The position numbers and the translations under genes were made by a program. Below the pieces are notes generated by a model, which saw only the letters and a list, made by a program, of their open reading frames with translations, did not search any database and was not told the DNA's origin. Positions 11,788-25,382 of a stretch of 64,000 nt of DNA are shown piece after piece. The stretch covers positions 6,233,001 through 6,297,000 of the forward strand of contig CM065181.1 of the NCBI GenBank assembly GCA_033026295.1. Direction: 5' to 3'. Origin of the DNA: Channa striata (lineage: Eukaryota > Chordata > Actinopteri > Anabantiformes > Channidae). How positions within the stretch are numbered: the first letter of the stretch is position 1; each line of letters begins with the position of its first letter.

Positions 11788-14700
11788 ATTTCATAATGGA
11801 GAAACCTTTGGTTGTCAGTGACAGGGTGTTATTACCGAATATTTTACCACTGACAAGCTTTTAATAGACAGTAACTGTCAGGCAAAAAAAGAGCAATACT
11901 ACAATAATGCAAGAATCCAAATGAGTCTGATGTGTTTTTCATGTCTTGTAATCTCATTAGTATTTCCCCAGATACATACGGTACAACATTAACGGTGGCT
12001 GACACTGCAGTACCACTGTGGTGAGCAGTTTACTGTCAAAAGCAAACACATTTAGAAGGTCAGAGACAGATAAGGCGAAGGGAAGCAGAGATGGTTAAGG
12101 CTTTTAATTTGGAGCCTCAATACTCCCCGTCTCTGTCTTTGTTTGTCTGTCTCTCCCTCTGTTTCACAGATTGACAGTCTTCTTATTGGTGGTGATGGTT
12201 ACTGAATGTTGGGGTAGACAGTTTAAAGAATCAATGTTCATTTGTAGGTCCATAAACAACCATCACCAACACACACACACACACACAGATACACACATGA
12301 TGCTGAGTCTGACGTGGGTCTAGATGTGAGTTAGACAGAAAGGATAGCAGTTCCTGTAAGAGCTATTGACTGTGCTGTTTCCCCGCTGTGGAGATAAGAC
12401 CCACCCACCCAGAATAGTTCAGCCTGTGAAATCACCTGATAGCACCAATGACCTGTCCATCAAACTTTAATGTACCAATAAAGGCCTCTGTTGAACAAAA
12501 ATCAATCAGTCAGACAGACTGAAATCCAGCTGGCATAAGGAGACAAGCTGAGTCACTCTTCTGCAATATCTTTCAATCTTTTATCCCTCCCTCCTCTTCT
12601 TATTGTTTGTTTTCTTTCAGTTTCCAATATTTCATTAGGTGGCTTTATGCAGACTGAAATTCCTGTCTCTTGAGGAGCATGGGTACACAAGATTCCATAA
12701 AAATGATAATCAAAATAAACAAGACAATCCAACAATGCCAGATGGATCCACGTTATGAAAAGCAAATTGAAACTTCCGAGAAAATACGTGGTGCGAGTTA
12801 ATTTAAAGTCATTTAGCTGCATTTAAAAGACGCAAAATACAAGGGACCTGTGTTGCCATGTTTGGGCGGGTGGTAGTGGAATATGACTCAGGTTGTGATC
12901 TGGCATTATAAATAATGCATTTTGGAGTAAGTCTGGTGGATGCTGTAAATCTGATTCATTCATTTCCCTTCTGGAACGTCAACTTTGTGATATAAATCTC
13001 CATGTTGTCTGCAAAATGTATTGCCTATAATAAAATACATGGTGCTGACGGAAATTTTGCACCATATCTTCAGAATAGAGGATATCGATATGATCAAACC
13101 CAGGGATGATGGATTTTCCAACAGTAAAGAAAAAGTTCATATTTTGGCAGTTTATCCTTATTTTAATTTAACCCCTCATTTTGAAACGTCAAAAAGTTAA
13201 ATTTTGTTCATCATTATAATTTTTAATGCACTAGCTATTACAATTTTAATTTAAAGGGGAATAAAAATGTTCATTATTTTACTAAAACTTTATATATATA
13301 TATACACACTTCTTGGCCATTTTTTTTCTTTGACCTGTTAAAAAATTATGCAATGCCTCTTATTGAATTCATTACAAATTAACCTTAAGTAATTTCTGAT
13401 GAAGAAATATTAGTAATAGCTAACTGTGCATTATATGTTGTGTTGATGAATAAAAAAAATTGTTTAACTCTTTTTGCCATTTTGAAATATTGAGGTATTA
13501 ATTTTGAACATGGATGTACTTTTTACATTGCCTGTAAAACGTCTTTATGAATATAAATCTGCTTTTATACACCGATCAACCTAAGTCAATATTTAGCAAA
13601 TGGACATTTGGCAGCATCCTCCGTTTTTGAGGATAACCTGATCTAGGCAGATTCAACCTTTCCCTCCAACTCATCTAGTTATGTTCTTTGTTACCTTTCG
13701 CTCACCCCGACCCCCCACATCTCATCTGCCTCTGTTAATAATGTCTTTATTGTCTCATCTCCTCCATAAAGAAGGAGAAGCCTAACATTTACTTTCTTCA
13801 TCCTTCTTTGCTGTGAGTAATACTCATTAGTTTCTTCTGAAGCAGACTGAGTTGCCATGGAAGCCAAAATAGATGGAAAGAGTCGGACACAGAGATGCAA
13901 CAGGTACACCATGATGTAACTGTTCTGTTTGTGTCAGCGGATACTTCACCAGACGACTGTATTCTCAAACGAAATTTACTGTAACATGGGCTTTTTTTTT
14001 ATTTGCTGCACAATGTCATTGTAAGAAGAAAACGATTAAAATTACTGAAATAACATTTTATAATGAATACAAAATTTTGCTTGCCTTTGAGCAATATGAG
14101 AGGCTAAACGTGGCGGTGTTTGCATCCTGTGACCCTGTCTCTAGTCTTTTTTACAAACACCCGCCATATTGTTTTTCCACCTGGGCTTTGTCAATTCACA
14201 CTGAACAAAGTGATGCATTTTACAAATTTAAAAGTTATGTGTAAAATACATAACACAGCCAAATTGCTTTTAGAACAACTAATAGTTGTTACACTGCAAT
14301 GCACTTTTGCAATATTTGCACATTTTGATTCGGACTCAAACAGAATTGCTGTGCATTAATTAGACCGTGGCCATAAATGATGTTTTAGTGCATTTTTGCA
14401 TAAAAATGAAGAGGTATAAGAAAAAAGGCAAAGAACACAGATTTGCAGTACTCTATAATTAAAAACAGCAGATATATCATCACCAAGATGATGTTATGTA
14501 TATGTGACAAATATGAAAACCAAATATAAGGACTCCATCCATAATAAATGTTTTCCAAAATCAAAATTAAAAGTTGTTTTGTTGGCATCAGTAAGATCAC
14601 TAAAATAAGTGGCTTTAGTATCACTGAGTGAGACATTAGGAGGAGTTATAAAATAATACATGTGACATTTTTGATACCAACAATGGTGATCACTCTTTTT

Positions 14701-16010
14701 CATTATTTATCCTACCACTGTGATTAATTAAATGGTGAATTCCTAAAATTGAGAGGAAGAGAACTTGGGCCTTGAGAAGTAAACACATTTTTTACCATCT
14801 CCACTTCTGTGACGTTATTTTGACTCAGCCAAAAAACATGGCAGTACTGCACCTACATCCTCGGCCAATGTACTTTACTGCACAACTGAACATTTTCACT
14901 TCTACTCCAGGTCCACAAAATCACTGCAGGCTTATCCCAAAGGTCATCAGTGATGTCAATAGCCCCCGTTGATAGAAATCTTTCATTAACCTTTTATTTC
15001 AACGTGACCTCTAAGAATATTCAGCTGAATGCAAAACTGTGGCTTTCAATTTGTACTTCGGCAGAGAGAGAAAATGGGGAGGAAATGTATCGGGATGGTA
15101 TAATGTCGTTTAGCCTATCTGGATGTTTGAGTGAACCTGAAGAAAAAAAAATCCGAGACTATGTAAAAGCAGCACAGCCTGTTCCATAAGACTCGAAGGC
15201 CTGTGGAGTAGGCAAACAGACATTATGAATCATGCGGTTGCAGTGAGTAAAACAAATTGGTGCATTGCATCTTTCTCTATGCCTCTGCTACTACTGTTCT
15301 GTAGTGTGAGTGTTTATTACCGAGGTCAGAGTGAGAAAAGCAACTGAAGGCCTTTGGATGCTCCAACAACGAAATGCCCACAACAACATGGCCACTGTGT
15401 GATATAGTTGATTCACTAGTGCTGTGAATCCAACATATCACCAGGGTTGGGAACTTGTATTGTGTTTCAGAGCACAGAGTTCTATTGCCTCTCTATAAAA
15501 CAACTGTCCATACGATTTACAGTAGCACGGAACACACGGGCAGATGTGATTTGCTGGTTCAGACTTGGCTGATTTCCACTGAGTTTTGACCCAGACTCTG
15601 AAATAATCCTGGGGCAGTTTCCACTCGCAGGTCATGAAATATTCACCTCATATCAAATGAATAATATATCCAGTGTTACTCACATTTACTCAAAGGCTGT
15701 TCCACTGCTTTGTCTCTCTGTGTTTGTTGTCACAAGGACAAGACAGGACAAGAATTGAGATGCATCTAAAAGACTGTTTACACGTGAGTTATATAACCAA
15801 TACGTTTTTACTGAACGTTATTGCCGTACCATAAGCGATGATGTTATTTTCTGACATGGCTGCATGTATTCTTGACATGTTTTAAATAAATCCAGGTCAC
15901 TGTCTGCTGTATATGGCATTTTATGAGTTCACTAATAAAGCAATAATTGATTGAATTTAGTAGATTATATCATGGCTCACTCCACTGAACATTTTAAATC
16001 CTTATAATTT
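11788..16010. other. Gene-free stretch
   Basis: AT-rich DNA without recognisable exons. A small CA run lies at about 12269-12288 and a short TA run near 13293-13304. A 15-bp ATACACCGATCAACC motif near 13568 resembles a remembered Tc1-like terminus, but nothing around it supports an element. Confidence 0.45.
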
Positions 16011-16290
16011 GGGGGCAGCAGGGTGGTGAAGCGGTTAGCACTGCCGTCTCACAGCTAAAAGCTGGGTACTCCACTTTCCTCCAGCCGTCCAAAGACATGC
16101 ATGTTAGGTAAAGTGGTGACTTAAATTGCCCGTAAGTGTGAATGTGATTGTGAATGATTGTCTGTCTGTACATGTCTTGTCCTTGAGGTAGACTGGTGAC
16201 CTGTCCAGGGTGTACCCATCTTTTTGCCCAGTGACAGCCGGGACAGGCTGCGGCCCCTCCTGACCCTGAACAGGATAAGCGGTAAAGATA
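16011..16290 (+). repeat. AFC-type tRNA-derived SINE, internally deleted
   Basis: This is the best SINE copy in the window. The tRNA-like head reads GGGGGCAGCAGGGTGGTGAA then GCGGTTAGCACTGCCGTCTC. The body includes GTCCAAAGACATGCATGTTA, AAATTGCCCGTAAGTGTGAA, CTGGTGACCTGTCCAGGGTG, and ends GGATAAGCGGTAAAGATAAT. Compared with the remembered consensus, the section with the B box and the AACATGCAAACTCC-equivalent is missing. The junction falls at GGGT (…GCTGGGT|ACTCC…), a sequence that occurs at both ends of the missing piece in the consensus. Confidence 0.85.
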
Positions 16291-17616
16291 ATAGTTGGTC
16301 CGATTTCAATTTGGACAGACTCAGACAGATAAAAAACATGAAACCTTCTAACAGGCTCAAAAACCTTGCTGCCAACTCCCCTCCTTCTTTTGTGTACTCA
16401 GATTTCTTTCTAACACAACCTCCAACCAGCCAGAGCCCCCCCCCCCTTATTTCTGCCTTTAATTCTTCACCCATTTGTGCCAGGTGCCATTAGTTTAGAG
16501 AGCGCAGTGGTGGAAGACTCACGCAAGGGGAACCAGCCATGGCTTCATCTGACACAAAGCATTTCAATAGACATAGGAGCACAGCTCTATGAGTTTTAGG
16601 AGAAATAATTGTTACAGTGCTGTAGCTAAATCATAAATTGACCCACAGATCCTTAACCAGCTGAATTTGGTTACAGAAATGCAAGTGGAAAGAGTTGTTT
16701 CGGACCAGACCTTCCAGTCAAAGTTTCATTCTTGTATTTTATTTTATTTATTCATTATTCTAATTATGTTTTTATTTTTTGTACACAAAGTGAACTCGGA
16801 CCAATTCTGAAGCTTGGATGGTTATGAAACTCTCTGGCTGACTCATCAGCATAAAACATGAGCAGCTGCATGAGAAAATACGTCTTTCTGGCAAAGATAA
16901 AAGCCTGTTTATGTGGCAATTTTCTGGCTCTGATTCACACCTCTGACTGGCTTTGTCATCATCAACAGTAGATTGCTTTTATATTACTCAATGGCACTCG
17001 CCATGCTCAATGAAATAGTTAACGCTGCATTTTATATATAGGCAAAGTAAAAATAATGAGTGCATTATGAACACAGAGCAGTGTGTTTTCTTTTAGTTTT
17101 ACAACTGTCGTCAACATTATTTCACGCTGCGGCACCAATCAGAACTCAGACCAACAGCAGTACTTTCACTGGATCATTAAACTGCTAAAGGGCAGAAGAT
17201 TTTATTAATGGAGACTAAAACAGAGCTACAAGGAGAGTGAATCCACACGAGTGCTGTTGCTGCGTCCTCTGGTTGTGTAAATAGGCAACGGCTTCATCAG
17301 AACAGCTTTATAAGTCAGTGTCGTTTTTCTTTTTGTTGCGCTGTTGCACTGTGGTAAAAACAGAAACCAGCAGCGCCAACTCCAATGAAAGTGTGGAAAC
17401 TAAATATCATGCATCATTTATGTACCATGCGTGGCTCAGTAAATGCTGTGCGATGCCCTTACACCTCGCTGTGCTTCAGTGATCCACTGGGCACCAGAGC
17501 GCTTATGTAACCGGCCTTGTCCTCCGCTGTCATTTCACCCTGTTCCGTGTCCCGTCCTTTAAAGTCCTGTCTCTTCCCGTGTTCTTTTTGTTGGCTCAGG
17601 CTTCTTTTCTTCCCAA
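16291..17616. other. Gene-free stretch
   Basis: No recognisable exon or repeat. A C10-type run occurs at about 16437-16446. The sequence is otherwise unique-looking. Confidence 0.4.
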
Positions 17617-17671
17617 CAGCCCAACACATACACAACCTTGCATGATGCAAGGTTGTGTATGTGTTGGGCTG
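17617..17671. repeat. Perfect palindrome, 27-bp arms, 1-nt spacer
   Basis: The left arm (17617-17643) begins CAGCCCAACACATACACAAC and ends CTTGCAT. The right arm (17645-17671) is its exact reverse complement, separated by one G at 17644. Pairing stops immediately outside (A at 17616 against G at 17672). The spacer is too short for a normal hairpin loop, so a folded transcript or cruciform would open a few central pairs. No mobile element ends are evident around it. Confidence 0.95.
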
Positions 17672-19789
17672 GATGGGGGATGGCAGTGCTCCATATGGCC
17701 AAAAAGGAGTTAAAGACCTGACAGGTAGTTGCCAGAATGTTCCCGCTTCTAATTAACACACCCCTCCTCACTCTTTCTTCCTTCGTCTCCCCTTTTCTTC
17801 GTTGTCTTTGTTATTCCGCCCTTCTCTTTTTTCCACATTCCTAAACAATCGAACGCATTTATTCTCTCCAAGGACCCTGACAGCATGGCAGGAGTTAACA
17901 GTGTGACAGCCAATCAAATGTTAATCGCTGTCTCTAAAGAACGCCGCTCTCCCCAGCCCGTCATTTCCTCCCTCTCCCTGTCCCTTTATTAAACCATTCC
18001 TTTCTTCTCCTCCAAGGGTGCGATTTCAGACTTCCTTTGTTCACGTATATTAACGCTGCACATCACGGTGGGTGTGGATGCCGCGGCCCTCTTCTGACAG
18101 GTTGAGTGGTTTTTTGACAGCGTGCTAGCAGCACAAAAACCATAATGGTGCTTTCTATTGACTATAACAAGATGCTGGTTCTGTGGCCACCCAATAACAG
18201 TTATACCAGTTTATTAACGTGTTGCAAGATGCAAGATGGTTAATTATATTTTGGTTGTTTTGTCTCCCCACTTTTGCTAAGGTGTCAAGAGCGGTGGCGT
18301 TTTAGCACCAATGTCAACGTGCCCCAGAAGGCCTTTGCAACAAAAGGATACGTGAAAATCTAAAAAGGGTGGAGGAAACTAATTACTTTTTAAAATGACT
18401 AAAGATGAGGAAAACATGCAGTGAGTATGAAAAGTCGACATATCACATTGTTGTATGTGTTCGGTGATCAGAGCACTTGACCTGTGTTTGTCCTCCAATT
18501 TGCGTCAGTAAAGCACTTGTGAGGTCAGCCTGAAAGGGGATTCAGAGTTCACAGCAGCACGAGGAGAAAAATATGACTTTTTTATTGTTTGTATCTCCCT
18601 TTCCATTTCTGTTCGATCCTCTGGTCTTTCTGTTTTTGTGTTTCTTCTCTCTGAATGTGGTAGCTAGAATAAAGACAGATGGATGGATGGGCAGACAGTA
18701 TGTCTGGCTACACCATGTCTACCACTCCCCTGTGTGTGGTGTCGACTAAATTAACCATACAGCAACAGAGCAGCAATGCTATGATAATAATATGATAATT
18801 GGGAGTAAAAGAGGGTTGAAACTGAACATGTGCCTGGATGCATAATCACTGAGGCATCTCAGGCTGTTTGATCTGATGTATGCTAATGGGCGACATGTGA
18901 AGCATGGTAATTTGATATTTCGATGAATCTGACTCCATCACAGCCCCACCCCCAACTTCTTGATCTTAACCTTTCCTTTCTGCATAGCTCAGCACTGTCA
19001 AGATGTCATGACTATTGTGAGCTCAGGATTGCACATAAAAACAGAGGCAATTACTTCATCTTCTGGAAAGAATGCAAAACAGAAAAGTCAACGCAAATAT
19101 GAAAGATAATGTAAAATTTATTCATAATTCATGTGGACCACTATTCACATCCTGACCCACTTGATCCCTTATCCTGACCTACGGGGGTTGTTAGAGGCTT
19201 TATTTACAATTAAAATTGGATAATTCGTACAACATATGAACACATTCATTTTTTTCAGGTATTCTTTTGGGGTGTTCTTTGTTTCTTTGAGACCTTGGAA
19301 ATATTGCCCATGATACATATCTTGCACTTTTTGCAACAGAAGTTTGAAAAAAATTCTGCCTTTAAATTTGGCCCAAGCAACTATAGTTGTATCCAGTTGA
19401 GCTGAGCCATGAGCAACTGCAGGCGTTTGCCAAAAATGTTGGCACAGCGCAAGAGCTTTTCCACAGGACAACACAGTGTGTGTGTACAAAAGTGTGCTGT
19501 TTACCTTAGTGACATGTAGGAGGTGTGTGGTTACCACAAACTGCAATAGGAGTGTGTTGCCTGCAGCTCTTCTTCAGCTCTATATATACTGTGTTTTCCA
19601 AGCGTATTTAAAACCAATAGTTGGAACAAACAGCACCAAAAATTCCCATATCATGTATTGTTGACTAAGTTTTATTGATATTTATTGAATAACACTGCTA
19701 TATAATTAGTAGCACAAATTTGCCTGGTCACATTATCTCCACCAATTATCCTGGTGAGGGTCTCTCCATCATTCGGTTGCAATATCTTT

Positions 19790-19921
19790 GATGTCATGTT
19801 GGATTCTTTCCTGGACTATCACGAGTTTCTGCTTGTTTATTTTTTCATAAGTCACATCTTCATTAAACACAATGATACCTTTGGCAGAGATACGTGTCCA
19901 CGCCATAACACCACTGCCTTC
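19790..19921 (-). pseudogene. Possible degraded Tc1-like transposase fragment
   Basis: In the minus-strand frame, a segment reading GSGVMAWTRISAKG followed by IVFNEDVT resembles the block of Tc1-type transposases normally written G-x-VM-x-W-x-x-ISA-x-G…F-x-x-DVT. The DDE catalytic triad and the rest of the transposase are not recognisable, and the frame stops soon after. Terminal inverted repeats were not found. It may be an old fragment or a chance resemblance. Confidence 0.3.
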
Positions 19922-20758
19922 ACAAAGTACTGGAACTGCTAAAGTTCCCAAACAGGAACAAAATAGTGAAATAAAACAATCCAGGGCCTGAAAATAGTTT
20001 CTTTGTTTACAGTTTTTGAGGTCTGGGCACAATCTCTCCATGTACAAGCAGTCGACTGCACACACAACGGCTACTGGATATACACATGTTTGCAGTATTT
20101 TATTAAAACCTGATTCAGTTTTCCACCTACTACTCCCCTGGACCAGCAAAGAAAATCAGTTTAATGGAATATAAACAGATGAGAAAGCAGAAAGGCACTC
20201 ATATGATCAAAACACAGATGCAGAGAGAGGAGAAGGTGACAGTGTTAAAATAGTTATGCACTCATGGCTCCAGTTTTTCTTTTTTTTTTTTTGCTGTGTC
20301 ATCCTCAGCCGTTTTCCAAATAAGGGGAGAATCACCAGTGACACAAGAGCCTGAATAAAGTCTGTTACGTAAGAGCCGCCCGACACAGGAGAACGCAGGA
20401 AGAGAGACGGGTCACTCGAACGTTTAAGTGGCCAGTCACAAGCAGCCATTTTACAACATTAGAACTGTGATAGAATTGGCTGTTTTCTGTCATAAAAGAG
20501 TGAATCGAATTAATTTGCTAATTATTTGCAATAAATAATCCTAGTGTTTGGATCACTTAGAGCAAACGAGATCTCTCGTCATTGATGGATGTCTTACGAG
20601 AAGAAGGAGCTTAGCCCCATTCGCTGATGTAAGGCTGCTGTACGAGTGTGTGTCTCTGTTTAAGCCCCTTATCAGGACTATTCCTGTCTGTGCCGACTGT
20701 AGCACACAGGTGCTTACATAACCTTAAGAAGCTGAACGGCTCTGAGGGGCTACAGCAT

Positions 20759-20764
20759 TGTGTG

Positions 20765-20795
<31 letters not shown>
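20759..20795. repeat. TG microsatellite, one CG interruption
   Basis: A TG run of about 37 bp interrupted once by CG at 20771-20772. Confidence 0.95.
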
Positions 20796-22119
20796 ACACT
20801 GACTGACCTCCCATAGTGACATTCAAACAGAGGCCCAGATGACACTCTCAGTGCCATTATACGCTTCACACACTCTGACTTTACTGTACTCAATCTGCAT
20901 ATCACTCACACACACTCACACACACGTGCACATTAGCTGGAAATTATGGTGCGCTCTTGAGTGTGTACGCTCTTGTCGATGAAGATGAAGTGTGACTGGC
21001 GAACTTTGATTAATTAACACATAGAACAGACATGTGCATACAAGCCCACCAATCAGCATCCCACCATCCACACTGCCAAAGGTGCTATGGCACCCGCAGT
21101 CACAGTCACACACACAGTTAGAGTCACTGGAATCCAGTCGATGATTGTGAGCACAAGAGTGCAACTGTGTGAGCGGACGTGTGTCGGAACATGTGTGGAA
21201 TGGCTATATTGTCATATTCATCACGCCTCAAATCTAGCCCAGTGGCATCTCTGAGGCCTAATTCTGTTAACCGCCATTACCAGGAAAAATCCCAGCAGTG
21301 CTTTGCTGAAAGAGATTGGAAATGTGATTTGGCTGTATGCACACAATCACACACACACATACAATAAAGAGGGGCAGTAACTGACCCCCAAAGTGAACGA
21401 ACAACAGCAGGTGGTCCATTATTTTTTCGGGAGTCTAAGGTTCACAGCAGAGGCTACAGAGGTGCTGTGGACTCTCACGTGTCCCGCTTTAATGTCGCCA
21501 CTTCAGATGCCACCATCGCTCACCAAGGGTCCATTTGTTCAGTATTTTTGTTTTGGCGGCAGTCAAACCACCTGCGTCTTCTCCTGGAGTTAGCATCCTA
21601 ATCTGAATTTGATGTACCACTTACAATTTAGTTCCCAACATGAAACCAATATGTCTGCATTTTAGAAAATGTGTTGACAGGCCCTCCTGCCTAGAGTTAC
21701 AGTAGATAAGGATGCTGACAGCTCTCCTCTGTCTATACACTAAACAGCAGTTAGTTCAGCAGAAAGACTGGAATATGTGGTTTTTACATGTGGACTTTAG
21801 GGCTTATGCAAAACAGACTGCTGCACAATGAACACTTTTTCAAAACTGTTTTTAACAAGGTTATAAAATATTCTTTGAAACCCACAGCTTCTGGCCTGCA
21901 CAATATGTCTCCTCAGAAAGCAGTGTGCAGTTAGATGTTGACGCAGATTTTTAATCCAAATGGTGCATAAAGTTAAGCATCACAGACAAATGACAAAAAT
22001 ATTAAATATTGCCAAAGAACCTAAAAAGTCACAAGAAGACGTGATCTTTGGTTACATGAAACCCACATAAATTTGATTAGATCAGGTGGGATCCGGCATG
22101 TACCTGACCATATCTGAGC

Positions 22120-22330
22120 CACTTAGCTTAGCGTAGCATAAAGACTATACAACTATACGGACTAAATGGGAATATGAAATCCAGCACACAACTGCCTGGA
22201 AAAAACACAGCTGTTCCCTATTAAATTTACACAAAAGACATACAACAAGTACATTTTTGAGATTTATAGGTGCTGGTTGATCACATTTTAACAAAAAAAA
22301 ATGCTCCCCTTTCTTTTAATATTTTGTAAT
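22120..22330. repeat. Interspersed repeat ('AGCTTAGCGTAGCATAAAGACT' type)
   Basis: GAGCCACTTAGCTTAGCGTA followed by GCATAAAGACT, and later ACACAGCTGTTCCCTATTAA and TTATAGGTGCTGGTTGATCA, match the layout of a familiar percomorph repeat ('TTAGCATAAAGACTGGAAAC … AGGTGCTGGTAGG'). A related segment lies in the opposite orientation at 45835-46000. Class uncertain; boundaries approximate. Confidence 0.5.
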
Positions 22331-23474
22331 AATTCTTGTCTGGCTTTAGCAAACGTTCTGTTTAAACTTTAGTGGAGATACTGCTATTGAACTTCACCTT
22401 CCTAAAACAAACGTGGGATATCTTTACACATTACTTGGTCTCATAATGTTTCTGACTGACTGTAAATGTGTCTTTATTACTTGCTTTTCTCACCTTACAT
22501 TTTTATTAGTGTATTTACAAACCAGCTGCCATCTATTTGTGGCTTTTATTTTACTGTGGCTTTTATTGTAGATAGATTTATGTGATTTGGAAATGGTTTG
22601 CATGTCAAAAATGGGAGAAAATGTTCCACCTTGGTTGAGTTCAAAAATGGTTTGGACTTATTATCATTATTAGTATTACTTTGAAATGTTATAAGTTTGA
22701 AGGAGTGAATGCGAACCATTTTGTTGGAAAGCAGTGTTTTGCTGTATGTGCCTATCTGAAATCCAATTTCCACCACAGCAGTGTGTAACAATCAGAATAA
22801 CCCTGTCTAATGCCAATGCAAACAATGCTACTGAGACTAATGCTAAAATGAGGCAAAGAGGGTTTGGTTTAATTACTGAAGATTACCCTACTTTTCCACC
22901 ACGAGAAGGATGCCAAGGCCCACACACACGACACCGCTCAGACGACGTGGTTCCTCGTGTTCTAACTTTGTTATTCCATGAGCCTCTGTGATGTATTTTC
23001 AACACAAGATGACATTTTCCCAGAGCACGAATGGATGACATCACCCTCTAATCCATCTTCATCCCATCTTATTCCTATCAGGTGAATGGCATGACGTGTC
23101 GGAGTCAAGGTGACCTCAGCTTCTAAATAAAGATGCAGAACCTTTGGCAGATTTACATAGACATCTATGTCCAGCATCATCGCCATGGCAGCACACGTTG
23201 TTTGTTGGGATTTTCTGTGAATCCCTGACTCACGTCAGAGCTATGTCCAGGTCTGTGCTGCTTTCAGGGACACAGTGTTTTGACACCTGTGTTATTGAAT
23301 TTGGGGAGTTAGATGCTTTGGCGACACAGAAACAGAGGCCTACATGTGAAAAACAGCAGCTGTTTCAGATTAAATGATGACTTTTAATACGAGAGCCCGG
23401 CTTTGAATAAAATTATTTGATGAGTGTCTGATGAATATGTATAAAGAAATGTTCCGGTTATTTTTTTACTTATG

Positions 23475-23477
<3 letters not shown>

Positions 23478-23506
<29 letters not shown>
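23478..23506. repeat. TG microsatellite
   Basis: Uninterrupted TG run of about 29 bp. Confidence 0.95.
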
Positions 23507-23511
<5 letters not shown>

Positions 23512-25361
23512 TGTTAGAGCCCATGTGTGACCCACGTGAGAGGATTACGGGTGTCCTGGGCTAAAGTAGACAGAGATCCAGATGTAGTTTAAAAGGCATA
23601 CAAGAAAAACGTAATCATCCCTAGAAAATCACATGCATCCATTATAATACAGCGCCTTCACTCGTATTCTATCAGCAGCATTAAAAGCTACAAACCCAGG
23701 CTGTTTAACTGTCTTAAATAAGCTTATGGATATGGATAAGAAGAGCCAAAGACAGACTTACTCTTACTTTTCAGTGTGTGAAGGCATAAGAAAAGGGGGA
23801 AGTGGGCTAAGAGGAAGAAAAAAAGGCAGAGGGGCTGAAAAATTAAATGCAAAGGCTCTTAGACGGTTGCAGTGGGATTAGTCCATAGTGTGTGCACATT
23901 CACAGATGATCCAAGACGCAGCTTAAGTGCAAGTTATCTCACAAGATTTATTATAGAAATGAGAAGATTGATAAAAAAAAGGTCTCAGCTAAATTTTAGC
24001 TGCCCTCCCCAACGTAAGGTGAAGAATTGCTGACCTGACAGGTCTGACTTTGACCCCATCCGCTCACTATCCTGTCAAACATACAATAAAAGGACCTTTT
24101 TTGTGATGTGAGTCCCACATTCACTTTATCTTGTAGCCAATTGCTTGTTATTTTCCCAAATTTAGGTTTTGGTTATTATGTGTGTGACAACATGCAATTC
24201 GCAAATACACCCTAATTTGCTGCTTCACTTAACCCTTTAAATTAGATATTTTGGCAGCATCATGTTCCAGTTTTCATAACGCTGAAAGACTCATAAAAGA
24301 CAGACTGGACACAGCAATGCTTTGTGCTGAAATACTAATCTCATCTTATTATGGCAAATAATAATGTTAATATGCCAGTTTGTACCATTATTTGTCGATT
24401 AGCCCTAAACGCAGTAGCTGGAGATGACAACTACTGACCATAACAGGCACCTGGTCATGAAACAAAATGATGACTAAACTGAAATTTTAACAAATCACAA
24501 CGCTATTAAAAAGTTATTACTAAGTCTTGTTCGACTTAAGACATTGTACTCGTGGTAATAGGTGATGTTACTATAGCAAATAACATAGCAAATTCCTGGA
24601 GAAAATGCAAAAGACACTTGAAACTGTAATAGCATAAACTGAAATATCTTTTCATTTAGTTTCTGGGGTCTGTCAAGCTCCGGAAATATTGCATCCTACA
24701 TTTCCCATAGTGCAAACAATAGTATGTTTTTATAGGCCCTGTCTGGCTGCAAAATGCCGTTGCGTTACGCACTTCATGCCCCTCCACGCAGATTTTGGGT
24801 TTGGGGTGTAAACTTGTAGTCTCTGAGCCCGATCCAAGATAACACTGATGGCACCATCAGGCTTTGGAAAACTCCCTGCAGAGGCACAGAGGACATTATA
24901 CAACCAGCTCACACAAACCCTGTACTGCTTTTCCACATTAAAAAAGACAAGTGAGGCGGCTGGATCCTTGCTGATTGGGATAAGCTTAATGAAGTTACTC
25001 TTTAAAAACTGCTTTTTCTACATGGACTCCTCTTACTTCACCACCCTCGGCTGTCTTAATTTCTCTGCATGCGCTTGCCCTGAATAGACAAAGTGCTGAC
25101 ATTGTAAGAAAGTCAGCAGTTTGCTGCCAATCTAAATTTGGCCGGCTCACATCTGTGCACTTTTAAAAGAAAACCCTCCTCTCTGCACCCCCCCAATCCA
25201 CCCACCTCCTCCTACCTTAAAGACTCTAGAGACTGGAGCTCAAGGCAGTAACAAATTTCCCCCATAGTAATGTCATCACACTCGAGCACTTCCACAGATG
25301 CAGGAACACACACGCTCATATATTTGTTGATTTGAATGCATCACAGTGTCTGATGTGCAGC

Positions 25362-25382
25362 GTCACATGCACGGCATGTGAC
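25362..25382. other. Short perfect hairpin (9-bp stem, 3-nt loop)
   Basis: GTCACATGC and GCATGTGAC flank ACG. Each arm contains CACATG/CATGTG, an E-box-like core. No promoter context supports a role. Confidence 0.4.

Larger units (their letters stand above)
17672..22119. other. Gene-free stretch
   Basis: Contains a pyrimidine-rich section at about 17760-17870, a mixed TG tract at 20759-20795, and a possible degraded Tc1 transposase piece listed separately. Open frames on the minus strand at 19169-19546 and 19769-20149 have no full-length domain match that I recognise. Confidence 0.4.

Noticed and set aside
13567..13582. ATACACCGATCAACC, like a Tc1-type terminus
   Set aside because: The match is about 15 bp with no extended similarity or matching second end.
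17617..17671. Interpretation of the palindrome as a microRNA gene
   Set aside because: The single-base spacer and 27-bp arms do not fit a usual precursor, and no transcript evidence is available.
19169..19546. 125-codon minus-strand frame
   Set aside because: No recognisable domain or splice context; cannot be linked to the possible Tc1 fragment nearby.
24843..24955. Short frame spelling DGTIRLW, reminiscent of a WD40 blade
   Set aside because: Only about 40 codons, a stop just upstream, no neighbouring blades and no convincing splice sites.
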